Positions 52,701 to 60,240 of a DNA stretch of 64,000 bases are shown here, piece by piece. Position 1 is the first letter of the stretch. Each line of letters opens with the position of its first letter. Source of the stretch: Chloroflexota bacterium (GTDB taxonomy: Bacteria; Chloroflexota; Anaerolineae; Aggregatilineales; Phototrophicaceae). The DNA lies in contig JAIUNI010000003.1 of assembly GCA_020161935.1 (NCBI GenBank), positions 310,001 through 374,000 on the forward strand. The letters run 5' to 3'. Position numbers and translations under genes: made by a program. The notes below the pieces were generated by a model that made no database searches, was not told the origin of the DNA, and saw only the letters and a list, made by a program, of their open reading frames with translations.

Positions 52701-55001
52701 GCGCGCCGTAATGAAATCGAGACAGAGTTCAAGTCAGCGGAAGAGGCGCTTAATGTCCTAGCATGTTCTCCAACACTAGAACTTGGTATTCACGTTGGCG
52801 GTCTGGAAGCTGTCGCCCTGCGGAACATCCCACCTCGACCTGATAACTATGCTCAACGTGGTGGTCGCGCTGGACGTGATGAGCGCGTAGGTCTGGTTGT
52901 TGGTTACACCCGCAACACACCTCATGACCAATATTTCTTCCAGCATCCCGAGGAGATGATTGCTGGTGCTGTGCCTGCCCCTGCGTTTAATCTGGGTAAT
53001 CGAGATGCCATTGCTCGCCATCTGAGCGCTATTGCCTTTGGTCTTGCTGACCCAGGCATCGCTGGCAAAATGAAAGAGTACGTCACCTTTAGGGGGGAAG
53101 TGATTGAAGAAACACTGATCGAGCTTCTGAATGGTCTTCGCGCAGCTAAAGAACCCGCTCTAGCAATTGCCGAAGATGCTTTTCCTGTCGAAATTCTCCA
53201 GCAAGCTGGTTATACCCGCGAAGACCTTGCCCAACTGTTGGACGAATTACCTCACAATGTTGAGGAGGCAATCCAGCGGACTGCCCTCCAGGTTAGACGT
53301 TTGTTTGATACCATCGAAAATTGGACTGAGATGGGTGGCGCAGGTGGGGCAGCTAACCGCGCGGGACGCATCATCAATAGCCTACTAGGTATTGATGATG
53401 CCTACCAGAGCGAAAACCTGGATGTGGGATCAGCCTACCCGCTGCGGCGGCTCGCCGAGAGTGGCATTCTCCCCGGATATGAATTCCCAGTAGAACCTTC
53501 TACACTCCGCTTACTGAGCGACAAGGATGAATGGTCAACGCTTTCGACAGCCCGTCCATCAGGTTTACATCAGTATCAGCCCGGTGCGCCAGTATACGCT
53601 CGTGGTAAACGCTGGAAGGTTGTGGGCTTAGACCTTTCATCTCCCTGGAACCCCCAGGGAAAAGAACCCACCTGGAACTATTTACGCTGTGAGCATTGTA
53701 ATCTCGCCTATGACCCTCAGGCATCACCCCGGTGTCCCCGCTGCAATCAACCTACAGTCGGTAAACCTACACCAGCCTACGATTATGCCGGTTTTATCGC
53801 CCGTCCCGATGATTCCATCGTTAGCGATGAAGAAGATCGCATTTTTAGCCGCAATCTGGTCGAGATACACCCTAGCTGGCAAACCGAACCTGAGCAGCCT
53901 GTTGCAGGAAGGTGGGAGCTGCCTGAAGGATGGTTACTGGAGCGGCGGCGTGGCGAGTCTGTGGTGTGGCTAAATGAAGGGCTTCCAGATAACAATGGAA
54001 TGAAGACCGGTTATCGGTTGTGTCCTGACTGTGGTAAGGTCATCTCACAGCCTGTTGAAGACAAGAAAAATGGCAAGGGGCGTAAAGCGCCTGCCACCGG
54101 AACCAAAGAAAACCTGTTAGGACATTCCGAAAACTGTCCAAGAAAGGGACAACCTCTTCCGGGGGCTTCATTGTATGCCGATGCAAAAGTTGAGACGCTA
54201 CGTCTGCTTTTCATCTGGCCCGGTAACGCTGAGGACAGAGATGAAACAAACGAACTGGATCGTTGGGCACTGACTTTAGGTTATGCACTGTTGGCTGGCG
54301 CAGAACGACATTTTGCGCTTGCGACTGGGGATCTGGACATGATTTGGGAAGGGATACGTAAACGGCAGTTTGGCGACCAATCCTATAATGAAGGTATCCT
54401 AACCTTTATTGACCCGAATATTGGTGGCAGCGGCTATCTTGAGAAAATGGCAGAGGAATTTCATCAGGTTGCTGCTGCTGCTTTGTTCCACCTTGATCAT
54501 GATGACTGTGAGAGCGCCTGCTACCGCTGTCTAAAAAGCTACACCAATCAGCGATTCCATGATCGTTTGCACTGGCCAAGCATTATCTCGACGTTGCAAG
54601 GGCTGGTTGACCTTAAACCTCGTCTACTTAGTCTTAGTGCAGCGGATGTTCGTGATCCAAAACCCTGGCTTGAAGCCTACAAAGCAGGATGCGATTCACC
54701 ACTTGAGTTCAAATTCCTTCAACTGCTAGAGAGTGCAGGAATTCAAGTAGAAAAGCAGTACGCTATTCCTGCAACCAAGCCGTTCACAATTGCCGACTTT
54801 GCCATTCCAGATCGCCGGATAGCTATTTATGTCGATGGGCTTGCGTTTCACACTTCAGATCGCCTACGCCGAGACAAAGCAATTGAACGACGACTTAATA
54901 CATTAAAACCTGGCTGGCAAGTAATCCGTTTTACTGCGAGTGATCTGCGAAAACCAGACATCCTTGAAAACAAAATCAAAGAACTGACGGAAGTGAATTA
55001 G
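49773..55001 (+). CDS. DEAD helicase / DUF1998 / PD-(D/E)XK-like nuclease fusion
   Basis: A 1742-residue protein starting 11 bases after the methylase gene (AGGAG site). Walker A TGTGSGKTEAF (K113), DEVH (227-230), then zinc-binding clusters (CLNPECGTLHPRGESQCTKCG, CRRCPHCG type, and CDVCGRSAHVPEW...CPHC). The second lobe is LACSPTLELGIHVGGLEAV with QRGGRAGR. A DUF1998/MrfA-like segment follows, ending in DDCESACYRCLKSY. About 100 C-terminal residues resemble a Vsr/DUF559 endonuclease (SPLEFKFLQLL, IADFAIP, IYVDGLAFH). The fusion joins what DISARM divides between DrmA and DrmB, and resembles DruE of Druantia. It is likely the motor and nuclease of this locus. Confidence 0.8.
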   Translation: MLHPIKALDHVINSYRDYLITEFRARDERLQDELQDALTRDNFLAREPFFSAHTAFESGKAWESLGLDDRLAAALRKRAGGNASYLHQSLAIEHLLGGSGTPLVISTGTGSGKTEAFLAPVLHSAIEDAIANKNRAGMVAILLYPMNALANDQLERIKWYLRESGWDGTVRVEQYNRGTSQEDREKMRQNPPHILLTNYQMLEYLLVRPADREALFKNHRLRFIVLDEVHTYGGTLGTHVALLVRRLKAHLKRANAKHQPVFVGASATIAEDGTDGSKRDEAIQNFFGRLVGETPASIHVVSEAKVKVEVPQDAQYAAEIHLDRDYDLDNSEDLRQVLVALAGLPLGTSLDEAIWRCRLLWDLNRWLARGAQPVSALVEFVKQEVPERANWHDEHIQAEIELGLRIGAAVAALNNGTDNALRLRAHRFVRGGWQFYRCLNPECGTLHPRGESQCTKCGSPTAPLYLCRICGADYLRLQGPPDGAGKMQPYPEVFNAQDSDHQPNEWLLYHQMDWSKVEFEEEDPDGGSGEEEGGKTARPGSYEPIRGHWDVGEMNFIPTDEGKSYIFPSRRRCPHCGSRGWPRYVITPVSLGTSAALKVLTEGIIEALPGDDKKRVLIFADSRQDAAHQSRYINFAARYDRMRSRVFRILRDAGQPITLNAAVEKLGQLASEAGDNPYLRKLPNGKYVIPRGAEEREVYLAWEEAPLLDNLALNTRYRAALENLGLVAVHYAYLDEFVGSQSDALAHGLGVTPQHMGYMVHQILDAIRKRGALSRTLLQYHPDGVTKQQILRGAEWERGVGEPLGLPVGTDGGIALRTDAELPPGVRLQTIWSAKGQSTNIQKMAEHLAERLVGQSPTPDGLLSLMQALVEWQFLKSVDLYGYRGKPIRLYQLNDGIVELSLTSEPTRFRCDVCGRSAHVPEWMHTGGDIPCPHCTKGYLRDWSEADVLRSRYAERAISDASIPLKAAEHTAQVPGARRNEIETEFKSAEEALNVLACSPTLELGIHVGGLEAVALRNIPPRPDNYAQRGGRAGRDERVGLVVGYTRNTPHDQYFFQHPEEMIAGAVPAPAFNLGNRDAIARHLSAIAFGLADPGIAGKMKEYVTFRGEVIEETLIELLNGLRAAKEPALAIAEDAFPVEILQQAGYTREDLAQLLDELPHNVEEAIQRTALQVRRLFDTIENWTEMGGAGGAANRAGRIINSLLGIDDAYQSENLDVGSAYPLRRLAESGILPGYEFPVEPSTLRLLSDKDEWSTLSTARPSGLHQYQPGAPVYARGKRWKVVGLDLSSPWNPQGKEPTWNYLRCEHCNLAYDPQASPRCPRCNQPTVGKPTPAYDYAGFIARPDDSIVSDEEDRIFSRNLVEIHPSWQTEPEQPVAGRWELPEGWLLERRRGESVVWLNEGLPDNNGMKTGYRLCPDCGKVISQPVEDKKNGKGRKAPATGTKENLLGHSENCPRKGQPLPGASLYADAKVETLRLLFIWPGNAEDRDETNELDRWALTLGYALLAGAERHFALATGDLDMIWEGIRKRQFGDQSYNEGILTFIDPNIGGSGYLEKMAEEFHQVAAAALFHLDHDDCESACYRCLKSYTNQRFHDRLHWPSIISTLQGLVDLKPRLLSLSAADVRDPKPWLEAYKAGCDSPLEFKFLQLLESAGIQVEKQYAIPATKPFTIADFAIPDRRIAIYVDGLAFHTSDRLRRDKAIERRLNTLKPGWQVIRFTASDLRKPDILENKIKELTEVN

Positions 55002-55099
55002 TCTAGCCCAACTTCGCTGGTGAAGCTTATGTTTTCCATTGCACTTAATCACCCGAAGTACGGCTTAATGTTGTAAGACACATATCTTGGGCGACAGAG

Positions 55100-55906
55100 A
55101 TGACAAATCCAAATACGGAGAATAACTATTTTGAGTTATGGTTGACGACAGATGAACCATCTGATGAGTACACAGATTTTCAACATATTCCCCTCTCAGA
55201 AATACAAGGAAGTCGCCAACAAATATTTACTGTATTGGCTGAGCGTGTTTTTATACACCATAACGATCCCGACAAATACACTTCGAACCTGGCAGCATTA
55301 GGTTATCCCGAGGCTGCGGCAATCTTCGATAAGCGTCCAAAGTCTCACAACACTCGTATGTGCAACTTTGGCGAGATTGTAGCGTCTGAGTATTTGAGCC
55401 AACGCGAAGGTTATCATATTCCAGTTTTTCGTTTGCGGTATAACCCCAATCCAGAGTCATCAATGAAAGGCGATGATGTTCTTGCATTCAAGTTTGGCGA
55501 CGAAACCGGACGCGGGAGAGAGATTCTGATTGTTGAAGCAAAAGCCTATGCAAGATTTAGTACGGAAGTTGTGGAAGAAGCGTTCAATCAGCTGAAAAAT
55601 GGATACCGCCCTCGTCCTAAATCCATATTATTCATTCTTGAAATTTTGGCTGATCAAAAGAAGGAACAAGAACTGGTTCATGTGCGAAATTTTCTAAATA
55701 CAATCACTTTACCTACTTTCGCTAAGCGAAATCTTTTATTTCTTGCAACAGGTAACAAACCGCGTGATCCTTTTCAATACATTAATCTGCAAGCGGATAA
55801 GCCCGACAACCTAACAGCAATTAATCTTCATTTAGATGATCTAGTTCAACTTGTAAACGATTTATTTGATTGTGAGGTGGAAGTCAATGGATCAACAGCA
55901 AGCTGA
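55100..55906 (+). CDS. hamA: HamA-like nuclease (DUF1837), Hachiman
   Basis: A 268-residue protein with the HamA/DUF1837 arrangement of a PD-(D/E)XK nuclease: E92 in NFGEIVASEYL, D125-D126 in MKGDDVLAFKF, and E146-x-K148 in LIVEAKAYARF. In Hachiman systems HamA is held inactive by the HamB helicase and cuts DNA once HamB senses damage or invading DNA. The gene lies 98 bp after the DISARM-like operon, is clearly more A+T rich, and overlaps hamB by 20 bp. A weak ribosome site precedes the ATG. Family call based on motifs and partner. Confidence 0.75.
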   Translation: MTNPNTENNYFELWLTTDEPSDEYTDFQHIPLSEIQGSRQQIFTVLAERVFIHHNDPDKYTSNLAALGYPEAAAIFDKRPKSHNTRMCNFGEIVASEYLSQREGYHIPVFRLRYNPNPESSMKGDDVLAFKFGDETGRGREILIVEAKAYARFSTEVVEEAFNQLKNGYRPRPKSILFILEILADQKKEQELVHVRNFLNTITLPTFAKRNLLFLATGNKPRDPFQYINLQADKPDNLTAINLHLDDLVQLVNDLFDCEVEVNGSTAS

Positions 55907-58900
55907 TCAGATAATTGCCGAGGCTGAGAGCCTGATAGCAACTCGTCAATTCAGAAATCTTGTTGCACAGTCACATTCCCGGTCTGTTCTGCGACGATTT
56001 GGAACAGATACAGCTCAGTGGCCAAATTACACATCTACATTAGATCAAAATCTACTATATGCCGCCCACATGCTTTTCTGGCAGGGTCTGAAATTAAGAG
56101 ATACCACAGATTTTCACAGTAGAGGAAATGAATTAATTAAGCAAGGGTCTGAGATTCTTGAATTTCTCTATTCTGAAATGGATCTGAATGCACCTGATTG
56201 TTTGGAGAATCTATTTAATGCAGCATTAGGATATTACATTTCAGGATACTATGCCCGTTCTTATGTAATGATGCGAGAATTGAGTTTAGATACCATAGGA
56301 TCTCCATCCTCTGATAGTAATCAACAATTACCTCCTGAGTTTGAACTGCTGAGAAGGCTGTTTTTAAAGGATTTGTCAGGTCTGAAACAACTCACTCTTG
56401 ATGTTGTGAGGAGTGATCAGTATTCGGATGTTTCAATCTCAACAGGATTAAGATCAAATAATCTGTCTGAAGAATCGGCGCTAGATCAAATATTAAGAGC
56501 TTCTTTGAATAGAAGCATCTCCTTCTTCTTAGAGTTTCCTAAAAGTGGTCGTAGAGAGTACATCGACAGAGCAATAGAACTTGCAGATCAAGCAGCCAGT
56601 CTCGCTCAAAAGGTCAGGTTTGTTAATTGGTGGTGGCTGTTTTACTGTGCTAGACATATTTTCAACGAATTTGATACAAGTTCTTTTTGGACACAACTTA
56701 ATCCATTACTCGATAATGGGAACAGACCTTTTGTTGAACAGTACATTCGATCAAATTACCGTCGTAAACCTACGGTTATGGAACTCTGGCCATCCCAAAG
56801 AATAGCTTTTCCTAGAATACGGGAAGTTGAACGAAAAAGTTATTGCATAAAAATGCCGACCAGTGCCGGTAAAACTCGTATAGCCGAATTAGCTATATTA
56901 CAGTTTCTACTTGATTATAAGGATGATCCAGAAGCTAAGTGTGTGTATCTAGCTCCTTTTCGTTCGCTTGCAGTTGAAGTAGAAACTAGCCTTCGGCAAA
57001 GTTTTCAATCACTTGGAATACGTGTTTCTGAGCTTTATGGAGGTTTTGAGTTAAGTCCAGTTGAACGCATCTTGATGAAGCAGACAAAAGTTATTGTTGC
57101 TACTCCAGAAAAGATTGATGCTTTCATTCGCTATACACCAGAAATTGCCGCAAATATTCATTTAATAATCTTAGATGAAGGACACATGATCAACCCCAGT
57201 GAGCGAGGTGTCCGATTTGAATTTTTCATTCAACGGCTTGTCAAAAGATTTGAGAATGCGACAACCCGTTTTCTGTTCATTTCCGCAGTTCTTCCTAATG
57301 TGAGCGAATTTGCCTTATGGATAACTGGCAATTCCGAAAACATCATTGAATCAGATTGGCGACCTTCTCGGCTGATGCTAGGTGAACTACGATGGAACGG
57401 CTTGCAAACAAGTATTTACTATACTCATGTAGGTCATGAGTCTATTGAGCATGAATGTTATGTTTCTGGTTTTATAAAAACTTTAGCCAAAGACCAACTT
57501 AAAGGAACGCGACGGCGCAATCCATTTCCGAATGACCTACATGAGGTGATTGCCGACGCAGCACTGCGTTTCGCTCAACAAGATATGACGTTAGTTTTTG
57601 TCGCTCAAAAACGTTCAGTTGAACCATTTGCTGATATATTGTTGAAAGTAATTAAGCTAAAGAACACGCTCGCAAAAAAGAGTGGTGAGACGTTTGAGTT
57701 AGAAATTGAATCAGAGGGACAACAACTTCTCCAAGAATGCATTTCTACAGCCCAAGAAACGATGGGAAACGATGCTAATTTTATTGAGTACTTGAGAGCG
57801 GGGTTCGTCATTCATCATGGTGATTTACCCAGTCGTTTACGTATCAAAGTAGAGCAACTGGTTCGACGACAAATTGTAAAGTTAGTAGTTGCAACGACCA
57901 CGCTTGCTCAAGGCGTAAATATGCCGATACGTACTGTGATAGTTCATAGTTTGCTTCATAACCGTAACCAGTTAGTTAGTCCTTTGGATTTCTGGAATAT
58001 CTGTGGACGTGCTGGACGTGGTATGAAAGAAAAAGAGGGTCAAGTACTTTTCGCTGTTCATTTAGCTGATGAGGATCAGACTTTACGCATTGACCAAACC
58101 GACGAGGGTCGGGCTGCACGACAAGAAGCTATTAGACAACAACGAATTCAAAGCCGCTATCGTCACCAGTTGGTAGATGGATACAAAACTTACAGGCTAA
58201 GAAGTGGAATAGCACAATTGCTTGAAAAAGTAATTGCAGAGTGGAGACATGTGTATCCCACAACAGATGTCCTAGACTTATGCCAATTACTTGCTGACAA
58301 CGATTTAAGCTGGCTTCAGGCAGAATCAACTCGACCAATCGAAGAACTGCTGGACTTTTTAGATGCGCAAATTATCGCGTTGACTGAGGAGCAGTCCAAA
58401 GATGAGTTCACGCCTGACGACCTCCAGGAATTGATTCAACGATCTCTGATGGCATTACAACTGGAAACAGAGCCAGCAGGAGAATTAACCGCTGAGTTAG
58501 CCACAAATATCTTGTATGCAAGATTGACCTCTATTCATAAGCGTGTTCCCGATAGGCTGAAAAGGCTTACATTCTACCAACTTGGTTTTCCACTTACCGA
58601 CTGCCAGAAAGTAGAAGACTCAAAAGGTACTCTGCTAGAGCTATATCTTAGTGCTGTAAGTTATCTTGAATGGAGTGTGAATGAAAGAATTAACTTCTTT
58701 GTCAAAATTCTGGCACTAATATTCCAACTAAATGAGCTAAGTCCTTCAAACAGTTCGATGTCCAACCACCTAAAGGAAACTTGGGAATTCTGTTGGGAGG
58801 CGGCTTTAGAGCTTTGGCTACAGGGTTATACACCTAATGAGATAGTCAAAGATCAGCGAATTGCGGAAATAACAACTAGCCCCGCCGAAATTAGCATTTT

Positions 58901-59534
58901 AATTGATAGTTTATTTGGTTATCTTGGCCCTTGGGGAGTGAATGCTATTACCGTATATTTGCAATCGGTCACAGATGGAACTGAAAATTCGATCCCTGAA
59001 ATCGCCAATTATTTCTCGGCTTTGCTAAAGTATGGGGTGCATATTCCTTCTGCTAGTACTCTTATGGTGTTTGGTCTAGAGTCCAGAAAATTGGCATTGA
59101 GATTGGCAAAGGTATGTCCAAATGAACTAATGGAACCCGAGGCTCTTTTAAACTGGTTCAATGAGATCACTGAAGAAAACTTGATTGAAGCGGGATTCAA
59201 TCACGATGAACTATCTACAATTTTGGAGGTGCAACAAGAAGCCCAAAACGTTCTGAATCCTCAGCTTAGAAGAACCAGGAAATGGACTCTTGAAGTACGT
59301 GTTAGAGAAGAAATCTACAATCGACTAAAAGTAGGAAATGCTTTAAGTATCACACCCGATGTTCAAATGGATGAATCAAGGGTTATGATCTATACTATAT
59401 GGGGTGACTTATTAGGGCGGTATAGATTTAAGAGCAAAGTACCTGAAATCTGGTTTATACCGGATAGTATCGAAGTCACAATAACAGCGTTAAATCAACA
59501 ATCTGTCATTTCTGTGACCATAGAGGAAATATAG
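55887..59534 (+). CDS. hamB: HamB-like superfamily 2 helicase, Hachiman
   Basis: The ATG at 55887 has GAGGTGGAAG upstream; a TTG 21 bases earlier is less likely. The 1215-residue Ski2-like helicase has Walker A PTSAGKT (324-330), an unusual DEGH box (430-433), FISAVLPNVSEF, then TTTLAQGVNMPIRTVIVH and NICGRAGRG in the second lobe. The N-terminal 300 residues and the C-terminal 450 are helical and specific to the family. It partners HamA, whose gene it overlaps, and should sense DNA and release the nuclease. Codon and base use resemble the TIR operon more than the DISARM-like genes, so the pair was probably acquired separately. Confidence 0.8.
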   Translation: MDQQQADQIIAEAESLIATRQFRNLVAQSHSRSVLRRFGTDTAQWPNYTSTLDQNLLYAAHMLFWQGLKLRDTTDFHSRGNELIKQGSEILEFLYSEMDLNAPDCLENLFNAALGYYISGYYARSYVMMRELSLDTIGSPSSDSNQQLPPEFELLRRLFLKDLSGLKQLTLDVVRSDQYSDVSISTGLRSNNLSEESALDQILRASLNRSISFFLEFPKSGRREYIDRAIELADQAASLAQKVRFVNWWWLFYCARHIFNEFDTSSFWTQLNPLLDNGNRPFVEQYIRSNYRRKPTVMELWPSQRIAFPRIREVERKSYCIKMPTSAGKTRIAELAILQFLLDYKDDPEAKCVYLAPFRSLAVEVETSLRQSFQSLGIRVSELYGGFELSPVERILMKQTKVIVATPEKIDAFIRYTPEIAANIHLIILDEGHMINPSERGVRFEFFIQRLVKRFENATTRFLFISAVLPNVSEFALWITGNSENIIESDWRPSRLMLGELRWNGLQTSIYYTHVGHESIEHECYVSGFIKTLAKDQLKGTRRRNPFPNDLHEVIADAALRFAQQDMTLVFVAQKRSVEPFADILLKVIKLKNTLAKKSGETFELEIESEGQQLLQECISTAQETMGNDANFIEYLRAGFVIHHGDLPSRLRIKVEQLVRRQIVKLVVATTTLAQGVNMPIRTVIVHSLLHNRNQLVSPLDFWNICGRAGRGMKEKEGQVLFAVHLADEDQTLRIDQTDEGRAARQEAIRQQRIQSRYRHQLVDGYKTYRLRSGIAQLLEKVIAEWRHVYPTTDVLDLCQLLADNDLSWLQAESTRPIEELLDFLDAQIIALTEEQSKDEFTPDDLQELIQRSLMALQLETEPAGELTAELATNILYARLTSIHKRVPDRLKRLTFYQLGFPLTDCQKVEDSKGTLLELYLSAVSYLEWSVNERINFFVKILALIFQLNELSPSNSSMSNHLKETWEFCWEAALELWLQGYTPNEIVKDQRIAEITTSPAEISILIDSLFGYLGPWGVNAITVYLQSVTDGTENSIPEIANYFSALLKYGVHIPSASTLMVFGLESRKLALRLAKVCPNELMEPEALLNWFNEITEENLIEAGFNHDELSTILEVQQEAQNVLNPQLRRTRKWTLEVRVREEIYNRLKVGNALSITPDVQMDESRVMIYTIWGDLLGRYRFKSKVPEIWFIPDSIEVTITALNQQSVISVTIEEI

Positions 59535-59638
59535 ACCTCATTGGTATGTTTCTATTTTGAAAAGAAACTAACCATCAACTCCTCAACAATATTATCTGAT
59601 TATATTATTGCGTAATTTTACTGCTACCTTGTCAAAAC

Positions 59639-59667
59639 TGACGGGGCAAAACTGTAGAATTTCACAG
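59639..59667 (+). promoter_or_regulatory. Block shared with region upstream of relaxase 1
   Basis: TGACGGGGCAAAACTGTAG followed by AATTTCACAG closely matches 24126-24152, and both are followed by TTTGC and a -10-like hexamer, ending 30-90 bases before an RHH-type gene. CAAAACTG is directly repeated here at 59633-59640 and 59647-59654. Likely promoter/operator. Confidence 0.5.
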
Positions 59668-59732
59668 GTTGAGGCTGCTCACTTTGCTATCCTGATATTG
59701 TACACGTATCACAGAAGGACAGCAAATCGAGT

Positions 59733-59951
59733 ATGCAGCCCGTAAACCAATATCCACTCACATTACCACCCGCCGAACCACCGCGCGACACTTACTTTTG
59801 CATTCGGATGTCAGTGGTGGAGAAAGCCGCCCTGCACGCACTAGCGAAGCGGCTGAATACCTCTGCCTCGACCCTAGCACGTCATTTTCTCAATCAGGCG
59901 GTGCAGCACTTCAGCCAGGATGAATGGAGCCGCCATGAGCCAAGCGCCTGA
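59733..59951 (+). CDS. Small RHH-like protein
   Basis: A 72-residue protein; DTYFCIRMSVVEKAALHALAKRLNTSASTLARHFLNQAVQHF fits an RHH/Arc-type fold with a proline-rich N-terminus. It opens a short operon that leads to the serine recombinase, so it may repress it. AGAAGGA precedes the ATG at a slightly long distance. Confidence 0.6.
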   Translation: MQPVNQYPLTLPPAEPPRDTYFCIRMSVVEKAALHALAKRLNTSASTLARHFLNQAVQHFSQDEWSRHEPSA

Positions 59952-60147
59952 GACACTGGAAAAACCCAACGATGACGGCATTAACCTGGTCAAAATCTCA
60001 AAAACCCTGCTGCATATCGTTGCACAACTGCGCGAAAAACAGTACACTGGCAGTAGGTCAACCGAGATTGTTTTGCGACAGGCCGAAGTGTACCACCACT
60101 CCGACCTGCCTGACCCGGCGAGTGACGTTACCACCACGCAGGGCTAA
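59935..60147 (+). CDS. Small hypothetical protein
   Basis: A 70-residue protein from the ATG at 59935, overlapping the RHH-like gene by 17 bp. One helix pair (LVKISKTLLHIVAQLREKQ, STEIVLRQAEVYHH) might be another RHH or an adaptor for the recombinase. No family recognised. Confidence 0.5.
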   Translation: MSQAPETLEKPNDDGINLVKISKTLLHIVAQLREKQYTGSRSTEIVLRQAEVYHHSDLPDPASDVTTTQG

Positions 60148-60240
60148 GACGCATTGTACAACACGCGCCTTGCTTCTGCCGTATCTAACTCGCAGAGGTA
60201 AGGCGTTTTCCATTTACCGAAGAAAGGAGGAACAAGCCAG

